A DNA stretch of 64,000 nucleotides from Kalaharituber pfeilii (taxonomy: Eukaryota; Ascomycota; Pezizomycetes; Pezizales; Pezizaceae), in the NCBI GenBank assembly GCA_015179045.1, contig WHUZ01000032.1:1-64000 (forward strand), in the 5' to 3' direction. The position numbers and the translations under genes were made by a program. Below, piece by piece: positions 44,481 to 55,852 of this stretch. Every line of letters starts with the position of its first letter. Position 1 is the first letter of the stretch. The notes under the pieces were generated by a model. It saw nothing but the letters and a program-made list of their open reading frames with translations. It had not been told where the DNA came from and searched no databases.

Positions 44481-44670
44481 TTACGTCACTGCCGTTTTAT
44501 TTTGTTTTAATTTTTTTCGGGTTGGCACTTCGTTTGAGGGATAACCAAACGAAGAGACGATAAGGACCAAGTACAATAAGACTAGAGGCAGTCCCTTACT
44601 TCATCGAATTCATCCACGCACAACAATCCAGTGACTCCCGTCTGATGCCCTAAAGTCACAATTAGCAACA

Positions 44671-47230
44671 ATGACAAACCCTCCCTCTCTCGACTCCCTC
44701 CATACTGCTCTCACAGCTCTCTCTCCCATCCCATACTGCTCCCTTCCCATAACCCCCGCCTCCCTCGTGGACAGCCTCCCGCCGCTCCTCTCCTCCACCC
44801 GCCTCTGCATCTCCTCTATTCCGCCGCACCCTTCCGCGCCACCAATTGGCTCCCAAGCGCCCGCGTCCCTGATCTCCGCGTGGAAACCCCACAAGCTCCC
44901 CCCAGACCTTTCCGCCTTGTGCGAAGGCACGATTTACGTCTGGAAACTGCCAGCAAAAGATGGCAAAGGGTCGTGGTTCGCTCGACGGAGCATGCATACC
45001 GGGATAGGATTTGAGCGGTTCCAGCAGGGGCTGAAAACTGAGTTTCTGTTGGAGGAGTACGGGTTAGAGAGCAGCGAGGGGGTGGAGAAACAGAGGGTGC
45101 CCGGGGGGAGGTCAGGAGTGTGAGGGGCTTGGGAAAGGAGAGGGTGTTGGAAACCTGTAAGCTGGAGGGAGCACAGGATGTGGAGATGAGGACGGTGTTG
45201 CTGGCGGCGCAGTTTGCAGGACCAACAGCGGCCAGAGAGTTTGTGGGGTGTTGTGTTATTGTCGGGGAAGGGTGGTTGGGAGAAAATGAGGGGGACGGAA
45301 GAAAGAAGGCAGGAAGGAAATCAAGGGAGTTGATGTTGATTTCGAGGCCGGTGACGGGGCATCCGGAATGTGGGCCTAGAAACGGGTATACCAGGGGGGT
45401 GTATGAGAGCGTGGAGTATATAAGGGAGGTAATACCGGAATGGGATGAGTGGGACGGGGAAGAGAGTGAGGAGAGTAAGGTGGATACGGAGACGGATGGA
45501 AGCGAGGAGATGATGGAAGTGGGGATTGATGGGGTAGGGGAGGTCACTGGGGCGGAAGTTGAGCAGGACCCTACGGAACCCACGGAGAAGGACTTTGCGA
45601 ATGTTGCCGAGTCACAGCTTGGGCATAAGCACAAGATGAGGGTATATAGACATGGACAGCGGCACCACCGCCGACACCGATGCAGACGGAAGTCCCCGGT
45701 TCGCAGCAACAGTGCGTACAACCCACAAAGCTCCAACTACAGCACTCCAGATGAACAGCCGCCTCCGTCTTACCCCCATAAACTAGCCGTAAAACCGAAA
45801 TCAAGAGCCCGCAAGTGCTATCCCGTAGAGTGGGTGATGCTGACCCGATCCGACCCCGGTGGGAACGTCCCAAGGTGGATGGTGGAAAGGGGCACGCCGG
45901 GGGGATCGTGAAGGACACGGAGAGGTTTCTGAAGTGGGTGGGCGGGTTGACGGACGAGCAGCTTGGGATTGGGACAGTTGTAGAGAGCGGCGTGCTCGGC
46001 GTTCCGGAGCATGTGAGAAGGGAGCACGAAGGCAAGGGGAGAGCGAGAGGGGACAGCGGGTTTTCCGAATCCATCGGCCCTGGCCTGAGCCCGGAGGTGG
46101 CAGCTGAACTGGAAGGGGGAGGGCGGGCTGAGCAGGAGGGAGAGGGGCGGCAACGGGCGTCAGCTTTGATGGGAAGCACGATCCTGGGAATGGCGAGCAG
46201 CGTTGTCGGGTCTTTGGCTCCCAAGAATCTCCTCCCGCAGAGCTTCCTGGGGATTCCGAACCCGCTTGCTTCCACCTCCGGCGACGGGAGTGTACATGAC
46301 GGAGATCAATCGCGCTTCGCACGCCCTGTGCTTCCGCGTGCATCGTCATCCACAGCCTCGCTCCAGTCCTTTTCCACCGCATTGCAACGTCCCGTATCTG
46401 GTTCGCCGGCACTGGCGCCTACGGAAGTTGACAAAGAGGGACTGGGAACAATATCCCGTACTCCTACCACACTCTCCACCACCTCCTCCACCGCACCCTC
46501 CATTACGGGCCTGCCGCAGCACGCGCCCGACGGCACGGTGGAATCGGACCAAGCCTCCTCTGAGAAGAAACCCCTGTCCCGCCTGCTGGCCCAAAAATCC
46601 CGCCTTCTGGCGCACCTCGAAAAGTCGCTTGCAAAGTCCCGCCAGCGCCACTTGTCGCCGTCCTCGCTCGAGGAAGCGGAAAAGAAGCTCAAGGAGCGCT
46701 ACGAGGCGGACTTGAGGAAGGAGGAGGAGAGGTATAAAACGGACATGGCGAAAATTGGGAAGAGGAAGGAGAGGGAGGCGGCGAAGAGGAGGGCGAAGGA
46801 GGAGAAGGAGAGAGCGAGGAGGGAGAGGAGGGCGGCGGTGAGTGGAGGAGAAAAGGAGAAGGATAGGGGAGAAAGGATGGTAGAGGAAGTGAGGGTATTG
46901 GTGGAGAGGTTGACGAGAGAGATTGAGGTGTTTAGGAGGGAGGCGGAGAGCTTAAGAAAGGATAATGAAGAGTTGAGGAGGAGGCTGGAGAAGGTAGAGG
47001 GGAGAGGGGGGAGGCAGACGGGGGGCGGGAGGAGTTGGGGTGTAGCAGTGGGGTTGGAATGGATGGGACGGGGGGGAGGGGGGGTTATATTTGTACTTGT
47101 ACGTTGGACAATGTTTTATATTTGTATTTTTAGTTTACGATCTGCCTTTCCGAGGTTACGAAGTAGCTTACATTACGTATCAAAAAGTTTGTATGAATGC
47201 TCACTATATACAGTAAACACGGATAAATAA
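44671..47230 (+). pseudogene. DUF3074 (START-like) protein gene with two frame breaks
   Basis: The protein family has an N-terminal START-like lipid-binding fold (DUF3074); its cellular role is not established. From ATG at 44671 the first frame gives LCEGTIYVWKLPAKDGKGSW and FARRSMHTGIGFERFQQGLK. A second frame gives the DVEMRTVLLAAQFAGPTAAR block, LMLISRPVTGHPECGPRNGY, RGVYESVEYIREVIPEW, then EWVMLTRSDPGGNVPRWMVE. A third frame continues with GGIVKDTERFLKW, a low-complexity linker, and a long charged coiled coil (from about 46560: Arg/Lys/Glu-rich heptads) to 47094 or 47230. The two frame changes fall at G6 runs (45103-45108 and 45899-45904); each is one base short of continuing the domain. 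There are no intron signals at either place. This could be a recent pseudogene or sequence error, because the rest of the domain is well kept. Confidence 0.75.
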
Positions 47231-47364
47231 CAGCATATAACAATACATTGCAAAATTTAAATGCGATATTTAGTTCGGTTCCTGAGGGCTTGCGTGAACC
47301 CAGGGGCTTGCCGACGCTGTGCACTTGTCGGCTTTGAGAAACTGAGATGAGCAAAAACATAAAG

Positions 47365-47408
<44 letters not shown>

Positions 47409-48480
47409 CATTGGCTTTAGCTTCTATAAATTTATTATAGGACAGAGCTTTTGCGCGTATATGTCATTACGGTAGAGTCCGTTTAAAGTTGACTACAGTA
47501 GATCATGTTGATGCCACGTGGAGAATGATCCGACCTATCTCTTCAAAGGGTAGCCCAAAAAACGAATCATTTTAATTACCCCTCCACCCATTCGTTACCT
47601 CACTCTGCTAGCATCTATATTGTTTGCTACTACTTCAAATCCATTGCCATGCATATCATGTCACGACTCTTCTCTCATCACTTGTAACAGCGAGATTGTG
47701 AGGGGACTGGCTCAAGGGCGCGAGACGAATGGCACGAGGCGAGGCTGTACGAGGCAAAGGGCACGAGGCGAGTTTGCACGAGGCAAATGGTACGAGGCCG
47801 CGTGAGAGATGTGTATGTCTTAAAGTCTAATCTGAGAAAGAAAGGTCTAGGAGTTTCCCCCTCCTTAAATGCCCTTCATCCCATCTCCCTCCTGGTAGGA
47901 ATCCACTTCCCAAAGAGGTAAGCTCACCTACACCTACTTCCCAAAGGGGTAATCTCACAGAGATGCTGAGCGCAAGAGCACAGCCTCTAGGTTGCCCAAT
48001 ACTGTTTATTGATTCGTATTATGTTCAACGTAGTGTATGTTTCAGGGCCAGTCAATAACTGGGCCCCTCATCATTGGGACGTCAATTGACAAGCTTCAAA
48101 GACCAAACACGAGTTAAAATACAAAACTACATGCATTACTAGAGGCGCTGCGCGATAGTGTCTACTATCCTCAGAGCGACTGGAACGTTGAGAACTGGCG
48201 GAATACACACACAAGGCTTGTATTCACATGTTGAATAGCGAATGCGAACCATGGGCGCGAAGTGTAGTATTGCAAGAGTGCCGAAAAGATTGCATGCTTT
48301 CCTAATTACAGAAACAAACATACTACTTTAATCTACATATTAACAAAGGAAGCAAAGAAAGTAATAACTGGTATTACAAAGTAAAGAAAGATTCTATGTC
48401 AAAGAATTCTAATAAATGAAAGATGTCCAGATAATCAAAGAATAAACAAAGAATAATAATCAAAGAAGCCATAGAAAGAT
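47231..48480. other. Gene-poor stretch with poly(T) and minisatellite
   Basis: A run of about 41 T lies at 47368-47408, not followed by either LINE tail; it may mark another minus-strand retroposon. At 47716-47805 a GCACGAGGC-based unit of 13-16 bp repeats five times. Nothing else recognisable. Confidence 0.5.
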
Positions 48481-49180
48481 CCATCCCTTATGCCAGAGTG
48501 ACAACCCGGTGTCACAGGGCTTGGCCTATTCCGGTGCAACAACAGTTCTTTCAGCTTCCCCACAGTGCCGCCTCCTAAAAGCGTAGTCCTTAGAAGCCCA
48601 AGATTGCCACTACGAGTACGAGTACACCTACCGGTAATACTACAAAAAGATTTTTCTTAGAGATGAAGGGCTGGGAAGATCCTCTTTAGGATTGAATAAG
48701 GGGTTTCACCCAACCGTAAGGTTATGAGCATTGGTGTGAGCGTCAGGGCAAGTTGCAATGGACGGACGATTCTGTCCTGACGAAGTCTGGATATTTGAAG
48801 ATTGGCACTTTGTTGTACCTCCTCAATATCTGGTGCTAACTGAGACTGCCAGCTGGGGCCATTGGTCCTAGCATGGACGGCCCAGGCCGGTGATCAGTGG
48901 CCCGCTTAGACGACTGACCTCGAGCAGTATTTCTGCAGGACAGACCATATCTAGGTTCCTCCAGAATACCTACTTCTCAAGTACATCTCAATGCGTCAGG
49001 GCAGAGGGCCTGTGGCGCGTAGGGGCTCAGGACACAATACTGCGCACTCCCTAACGCACATGGAAATAGTACGGACATTCACCAATTCAAAGTCTCTTTT
49101 CCATTACACCCTCAGGTGACCTATGTGCAACCTCAAGCTGCAAGCAGATCGAGTCTCATCGACCAAGAACTTCATGTATA
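48481..49180. other. Gene-free stretch
   Basis: I see no coding region, element end or RNA gene here. Confidence 0.45.
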
Positions 49181-49290
49181 CAGTCGAACCTCTCTTACTG
49201 GATCCTGTCGTATTGGATAATCTGTCTTATTGGATATTTTGTCTTATTGGATAAAACCCGCCGGTCCCGGCCTTATCCAATACAGTAGAT
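49181..49290. mobile_element. Single end of a pogo-like element
   Basis: TA followed by CAGTCGAACCTCTCTTACTG and several CTTATTGGATA-type subterminal repeats gives a pogo/Tigger-type terminus different in sequence from P1-P4. The partner end was not found in the next few kilobases. Confidence 0.55.
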
Positions 49291-49888
49291 AAAACTGTAT
49301 GTCGTCGTGAGGATATTACATACTTTGGACAATACTCCTGGATGGGTCGAGACTGAGTGAGGGTCAGACCGATCAGCAAAAGATACGCAAATCTGGGCGG
49401 TACTTACTGCACTTTCCGCATGCACGGCGTTGTTGGTCAATGCAGAGTGAGTAATAATTGATAAATATAGCGTTAGGAACGCCCTGCACTGCAAGGGCCC
49501 TCAAGGTTAGAACGGTTAATTTGTTGGAACGTCAGAATGGTACGGAATAGATTTCATTTGGATCAGTAATAGGTGGATCTGAAGCACGCGTGTTATGGAT
49601 ATATACTCCCTCGTAGATGTTAGCATTGCTAGCCAATCTGGACTCTTAGCGGACAGGCCTGTTGGCTGCTACTTAAGGTGTACTGATTCGGTTCGAATTC
49701 TGCAGTACGTGGGTTCAAATCTGTACGGGGCCTCTCCGGGCAGGCCTGTCCGTTGTTGGACTTCCATCAGCTCGCACGAGCAAATGACTGTAGCAATAGG
49801 CCACGAGGACACGTAGTAATACCGGGGCGCAAGTATGTTAATTACACATGAGACCAGTATTTTGTATGTATTTTGAGCCTTGTTGTCA
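49291..49888. other. Gene-free stretch
   Basis: Only short spurious frames; no element end recognised. Confidence 0.4.
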
Positions 49889-49902
49889 TACCCTGCAATT
49901 TG

Positions 49903-49960
49903 CCCTGCCATGGCGAGAAGCTGCATGCGGGGTCACGTGAAATTAAAAAAAAAAAAAAAA
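49903..49960 (+). mobile_element. Tail-only retroposon, family B
   Basis: 58 bp: CCCTGCCATGGCGAGAAGCT, then GCATGCGGGGTCACGTGAAATT and poly(A). Flanks TACCCTGCAATTTG (49889-49902) and TACCCTGCCATTTG (49961-49974) are a 14-bp duplication with one mismatch. It starts at the first base of the stem. Confidence 0.85.
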
Positions 49961-49974
49961 TACCCTGCCATTTG

Positions 49975-50598
49975 GAAAAGCGCACTCCAATCCAAGCTGT
50001 GTGCCAAGCAAAGGAACAAGAACTTGAAGCTCCTAAGTTAAAAGCACATGTCCCTGCTGCGCGCACCCTAAATGATCAAGTGCCGTAGACATGCGCTCAT
50101 ATTCGGGACTTGTAGACGTATGGAGGGTAATAGTGATATGGATCTTAGGAACAAATTATCTCGATATTTGGTCCGACTATTCATATGATCGAAAATTAGC
50201 TTGGTTTATTGTTGCCGGAGCACTAGGGCGAAATGAAAAATGTATTTCGCATGTTGTACCGAGGCATGTAGAGTACATGTTGAAAAAGTCAAGTTACTTG
50301 CTGGCTTGTTAGATTGAGGATGCCTAGCTATTTACTATAGTAAATAAGCAAATACCCTAGCTCGTCACCTTGCCTCGTAGAAAATACCCATCATAACCTC
50401 GAGCACGCGTACACGGCTCAAATGTCGGTATCGAAAAAATCAAATTTTTTTCTTTTCGCCGTTACTCTACTTCCCTCTAGTACTTGCCGTTTCCGGCCGG
50501 TTACTGGCCTACTGCATAGGCGAAGTCCAACTAAACTTTTGTTCCTAGCACTCCCCTGCATAATGATTGAGATGACCAGGATACATGACCATACAGTA
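49975..50598. other. Gene-free stretch
   Basis: Short frames only (for example 50091-50312); no known domain or element end. Confidence 0.4.
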
Positions 50599-51381
50599 CA
50601 GTCTAACCTTGCTATACCGGACCTCGCTATACCGGAAACCTTGCTATACCGGATGGCCTCTGATTCGGACATCCATTTCCCATACAAATTGCCCTTGCTA
50701 TACCGGACGCCCTAACAATACCGGACCGGACAGAAACCCCCCGACAACTACCCCCCTGTCTCCATACAAATAATATTTGCTATACCGGACACGCTAATAC
50801 TAATACATCTTAGACTACCCCACTTTACCACTTAGTCTGGTTGTTTACCACTCTGTTGCTGTCACTGCTACCACCATTACTGCTGCCATCGATAAAACTG
50901 GTGTCACCGCTGCTGCTATCGCTACTGCCACCACTGCTGCTAATGCTGCTGCCACCACTGCTGCTACCTCTGCTGCCGCCACCGATGTCACCATTGCTGC
51001 TACTACTGCTGTCGCTGCTGCTGGTGGAAGACTGGAGCTATGCTTGTAGAGTTTGAAGCTTTTTTTGTGTGAATTGATAGGCTTTTAGAGAAACAGTCAG
51101 AGTTGCATATTCTGGCTATAGTCGATGCTTGTGTATTTGATACTCCCCAAGAACTTTTAAGACTTGACACTTTTCTAGATGGTGAGAGCAATGAATATCG
51201 AATAGACTTGGATTTAGTTAATGTTTGCTACACTTGTTTATTTCCTACTCTAGTAATTTCTATATAAATTTTTGCCATCCCCCTTTTACAGCTGCCAAGC
51301 ATTTTATTCTATACCGGAACCTTGCTATACCGGATGAAAAGTGCTGGATTTTTACTCGTCCGGTATAGCAAGGTTAGACTG
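50599..51381. mobile_element. Pogo-like element P4, best-preserved copy
   Basis: TIRs CAGTCTAACCTTGCTATACC and complement GGTATAGCAAGGTTAGACTG are intact, with TA on both sides (50597-50598, 51382-51383). The interior is the same as P3: CTTGCTATACCGGA repeats, a GCT/ACT-rich stretch (50850-51035), then a segment with an internal stop that reads LLEKQSELHILAIV-like before CTGCCAAGCATTTTATTC. No complete transposase. Confidence 0.85.
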
Positions 51382-51383
51382 TA

Positions 51384-52243
51384 GATCTAAACTTACGTAC
51401 CTACCACATCCAAGTTGCTGTTGACTTCCAGTACTTAACTGTGGGACAAGCCAATCAGGTGCCCCCTGCGCCACAGGGCCCCGACACCCTGTCACGCCGG
51501 GAAACAGTAACGGCGCACTGCACAGAATGCGACGGGCGAAACGATTTTGCAGGGAACGCTTGAACTTTGGTAGTTTTTGTGGTATGCCTGTCGGGTAATT
51601 GTGCAGTACATTGTTCAGCAGCACAATTTGATTGGTGGTTCCACCACTAAACATACTTCCCCTGACCGTTGCTAGGAATGGAGGATCTCATGACGAGCTC
51701 AGAAGAAAGATAAGAGTGACCACCCTAGTTGAATTTAGATTTGGGCGTGACTACTGTCAAATGTGGCATCCGGATGATCGGCGCATATGCATATGCCCCC
51801 ACTGGCAGAAAGCGAGATATGCGAGGGAAGGGTCAACGGTTGTTCTAGTCTTTTGTCAACTGCCATATCCACGTTATTTACCACTCGTGTGAACTTGAGA
51901 TCAGCCAAATTTAATTAGGTGTGGAACAATCATGAACTCGGTTTTTGACAGCAATGACTCGCATCTGGCACTGGCGCATGCATAATGTCGCATGTGTAAT
52001 GGGATCCACCTGTATAGAGTCTTGAGAGGAGAGATATGTGCCGTGCGCACACCGCAGTCACAAGATGAAAGTGATGACTCTATTTTGCAAATATATAATG
52101 CATGTATTCGAAGCTCTTCTTGCAGCTTTATTCAGAAGTTACTCATGACCAAACGAGAAACTCGCAAACTTCCTCTTTGCCCCTTTTTTAAGAGTAAAGA
52201 TTGAGAAAGAGCTCGCAGTGCTTCCCAAATAAAAGAATCGAGT
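51384..52243. other. Spacer upstream of the NLP gene
   Basis: Two short plus-strand frames (51632-51892 and 51992-52204) match nothing I recognise. It presumably includes the promoter of the gene at 52244. Confidence 0.4.
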
Positions 52244-53473
52244 ATGAAGCTCAGATATTACTTCTCTGTAGTCGTCGCTGCCGCAACTTCGTTCGGCAGT
52301 ACGGTCTCGGCCAACACTCCTCTATCAGACTCCTTCATCACCACGGACCTCGCAAACAATGCAGGCTTTGAAATTGCCTTTGCTAGCAGACCGTAAGTCA
52401 CAGGACTGCTCGCCCAACGTTCATGTGCAGAATCAAGTGAATGCTTCCATGTTCATAAATTGTGGATCCACTAACAGAACATGAAACTTCACAGCCTATG
52501 GCACTTTGGCAAATCCATGGGCAATAAACCATGCTACCCGAATCACTGCTTCAACTCCGCAGGCCGGCAGCATGGTGTCAAGCCCACGAAGTGGCCGAAT
52601 GCAGCGAGCGGGTGTCCAGATCCAGGGCCTGATGGATGTGGGAACCCATTCCCAACCTATTATACGGTGACGAGGTGTTCGGACACAGAACTTAGGGTTC
52701 GTTATGAAGAAGGGTTTTGCAAGTGTGCGCTAAAACGTTCATGAGAGCTGAGAACTAACACACCAGCGTGGGCAGGTTGTGTACAATTTGTACTTCCAGA
52801 AGGACGGATGGAGCAATGTGGTTCTTGCCAAGGGGCACATGCACGATTGGGAGAGGGTACGTTTCAACATCAGGCTTGATACTTTATTCAGCTGCTAACG
52901 CATGAGGTAGATTATTGTCCTCTGGCGACGCGACAGTGACGGCATGTGGAGGAGGAAGGAACTTTTCCGCAGCTACCATTCAGGGTAACACTTACGTTCC
53001 TGCATCTGTTGCGTACACATGAGTATATCGATAGCTAACAGCCTGTCCCAACCCGCAGCTACATGCTCGAGGACTGGGCCAACGTCCAAAACACATTCGA
53101 CTACAGCAACATCTCGGAGCAAGGTGGCAAGGACAAGGACGGGGCCAAGATCTATGTAGCCTGGGGAAAGCATGCCATGTTCAGCACGCGGAACTCAGGG
53201 TGGAATGATCCGTTCTCACAAGGCTGTGAACGCGCATTTAGGAGCGCGGATTGGTGGTACTTGCCAGCGAGGGATGACCTTTTGTATGCGGGGAGGAGCT
53301 CGAATCTGGGGAAAAGGATTAATGCCGCGAATTGGGGGAGCGCGACAAGTAATCCGGTGGTGGTCGAGCAAAGGGTGTGTTCGGAGGTGGAGGGGGGCTA
53401 TTGGACTTGTAGGTTGGCGGATGGGGAGGAGCTCGTGCTAGGCGACTTGGAGATTGTGGAGAGAAGGGTATAG
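52244..53473 (+). CDS. NPP1-domain, necrosis-inducing-like (NLP) secreted protein
   Basis: NLPs are secreted proteins; some members damage plant plasma membranes, others are non-toxic. The ATG at 52244 starts a signal peptide of about 23 residues (MKLRYYFSVVVAAATSFG...). Visible exons are 52244-52392, 52495 to about 52730, about 52770-52856, 52911-52984 and 53059-53473. The central heptapeptide is GHMHDWE (52833-52853), differing at one place from the usual GHRHDWE. At least nine Cys occur in the second exon, in a GCPDPGPDGCGNPFPTYYTV context, fitting the Cys-rich group found in ascomycetes. The C-terminal part keeps WGKHAMFS and SADWWYLPA. I could not place a phase-correct splice between exons two and three, so the gene may be broken there or use a junction I missed. 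Whether the product would be toxic cannot be read from the sequence. Confidence 0.75.
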
Positions 53474-54300
53474 GGTAGTCAGCAGAGGCTGCAATAGGCA
53501 TATGGAAGTGACGTAGAGCTACAAGGGGCTCAGTGATTTGAAAGGAACGTGTGACTTGATGGAGGTCACGAGGACGCGGAAGCACTCATATTGAAGATAG
53601 TATTATAAGGTAATATTTCTGGTAGGGGACGAAGTCGCAGGATAATATCGCTACCTGAACTTTGTGGATGATACTATTAGAGCTCGGCAGTGCTGTGGAG
53701 TTTATTAAGTACGTTATCAATAAATGCTCGTATTACTGCATGAACTTAATGCAATTTAGTGACATTGTTTGGTCACCCCAAAAATCATTAAACTTGTTTC
53801 TAACTCAGTAGGCACAGCGTAGTATACAGTAGTGGAGAAAAACGCCGGTACCAATGATATCTTCCTCCTTCATACATACTTATATGCGCACTCCACGGCT
53901 CCCAGAAATGACAATGCAGCTACGTTGTTGATCGTTCATGGTATCAGGAGAGAGGACTAAGGTATAAGTGATTACTAGTAATTATGGGTTCCTGAGCAGG
54001 TAGATACATAGCTGTTAACTGGGATGCTGACATTAACCGGTTTTTGATGAACCATTATAGCCTGAGTATGCAATGCAACTACCGGGGTGGATACATATAC
54101 AGTATTAATTAATTAACTGTAGCTAATATTGAGGTCAACCCACCAGGTGATGTAGGTTCAATAATAGGTAGCGCGATGGAAACGTGGGCAGCCATACTGT
54201 ATGTACATGCTAAAGAACTCGATGATATTGATTGGTAAAGGACGCAAAGCTGCGCCTAATATATATATAGAATGGGACGTAACAATGGGATGTGTAATAA
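53474..54300. other. Gene-free stretch
   Basis: No gene, repeat end or RNA gene recognised. Confidence 0.4.
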
Positions 54301-54327
54301 GTGATATAGTCCCAGTTGTCCGCTTTC

Positions 54328-54399
54328 TTTTTTTCTTCTTTTTTGTTTTTTTTTTTGGTCACGTAACCTGCATACAGGCTACCAGCCTATGGCAGGGAC
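54328..54399 (-). mobile_element. Old tail-only retroposon, family B variant
   Basis: An interrupted T-run, then GGTCACGTAACCTGCATACA and the rest of the family B complement ending CCTATGGCAGGG. Flanks AGTTGTCCGCTTTC (54314-54327) and AGTAGTTCACTTTC (54400-54413) match at 11 of 14 positions, consistent with an aged target duplication. Confidence 0.6.
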
Positions 54400-54975
54400 A
54401 GTAGTTCACTTTCGAGACCAGGAAAGCAGTTCGATTTTGTAAGGGTTTGGGACCCAGGAGAGAGGTTTGCAGTTTGATCCCACATCACACAATCTCGAGA
54501 TACGTATGTATAACAAGGGTGTATATGTACGCCGTAAGCGTACTTCTGCGGAGTACCTAGCTTCGCTTTGTTCCACATTATGTTTGTGAGCGGCACAATT
54601 TCATAGATATATTCTGGCGTAATATATGGTCATATCTCAGTGTTCTAGGTTACAACATCCCAGAAGTACTTACTGTAAGCTGAGCATAGAATACAGAAGT
54701 ACGTTGAAGGACTGACCGGTATCTTGTAATTACATATTTATTTCAGAGGAAGGAATACAGAAAACAAGCACCAGCCCTGATCCGCTAAAGAAGTGCATCT
54801 ATAGTAACTTTATAGCTGGTAGGAACGAGACTATAGCTGTTGTACCCCTGCCGCGGCCCGGGAACGGCAAAGTAATACTTCTTTAGTTTGAATTAGGGCC
54901 AAGCTGCAGCGGCGAACAGGCAATTATCAAATATATAGGTCCTACGGAGTTCACGCAGTTAGGGGCGATATGTAT

Positions 54976-55757
54976 TCAGGTGAAGGAATCTGACGTTACA
55001 TAACAACCGGGATGTGAGGAACGATCCGTTCCAACAGCAATTACAACAATTATACCTCCTCCATTGCTGTCACTTAGTCGAGCTCTGTAACTGAGTTTAC
55101 TTTCGCGAGAATTGCGTTGATATAGGGTGGCAATACTGCACACAGCATGTTGGCATCGTTGAACTTTCCACCTTTCCCCAACCCTGCTAATATGCTTGTC
55201 CACCAAACTGAAATATTCACCCAAAACTCCTTCGAATTCATCAACAATAATACAGGTGAACCATATGGTGTGCAGCTTGAGCAAAACATCTACAGGCTCG
55301 CTATATAACACGACGGAGTTATTGGAAAGAACAGGCTCGAGCAAATACAGTATGCCTTCCCATATAGATGTGAATTGGATACTGATGGTTAAAGTCTTGC
55401 AACAGAATGTTGGTCCTGCGATGGATGTGCTAGTAAAGCTTCCCTACATAAATTGAGCCTTTTTTCTGCAGCCTTCGAGTGCCAAGGTTTACCGACATTG
55501 GCTCTATCCGTGAAGTCATCGTCACCAATGGCCATCCTATACCGCCCCAAATCTCCGAGGCATTCGGCCCCAGTGATGTTCAAAAGCGGGTGCGGTTTTG
55601 TACAGAACAGCCAAAATCGAATATGCAAATAAAGGTGAGCTCCTTGAGGTGTGAAAGCCTATGCCTTACTAGCTTATTAAGGTATGATTGTATGCCGTGG
55701 CATAAAATGCGGACAGACATTGGGTATTCCGCTGTGCGCTTCGCAACGCCGCAGAAG
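54976..55757 (-). pseudogene. EST1/SMG6-type DNA/RNA-binding domain relic
   Basis: EST1/SMG5-7 family proteins act in telomere maintenance and nonsense-mediated decay. On the minus strand the relic gives SVRILCHGIQSYLNKLVRHR, then in another frame AECLGDLGRYRMAIGDDDFT followed by DRANVGKPWHSKAAEKR (family pattern E-C-L-G-D-L-x-R-Y-R-M-A-I-E-D-D-D...W-Y-x-K-A). In a third frame it gives LEPVLSNN, VDVLLKLHTIWFTCIIVDEF and LVDKHISRVGERW. The LYHHLAILARPN block expected between the last two parts is missing, and there are at least two frame breaks. The 5' side stops near a long homopolymer run (55801-55850). It is probably a truncated duplicate of a gene located elsewhere. Confidence 0.7.
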
Positions 55758-55799
55758 TAGATGGGAGCTATGAAGGAGGAAAACGTCATGATGCTCGTG

Positions 55800-55852
55800 T
55801 TTTTTTTTGTTTTTTTTTTGGGGGGGGAAGGGGGGGGGGGGTTGATACCGAT
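55800..55852. repeat. Homopolymer block T then G
   Basis: About 20 T (one G inside) followed by GGGGGGGG, AA and a run of 12 G. Possible retroposon poly(T) edge or slippage product; it lies at the truncated 5' side of the EST1-type relic. Confidence 0.6.

Noticed and set aside
44816..46412. Long minus-strand open frames (for example 44816-45736 and 45801-46412)
   Set aside because: They lie antisense to the DUF3074 coding sequence, are Ser/Pro-rich as expected from the complement of its Gly/Arg/Glu codons, and show no domain.
47368..47408. Tail-only retroposon like those of families A and B
   Set aside because: The long T-run is not followed by either stem-loop and no target duplication is visible.
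49660..49740. Possible tRNA gene (GGGTTCAAATC T-arm-like segment)
   Set aside because: No matching acceptor stem, D-arm or anticodon stem could be drawn around it.
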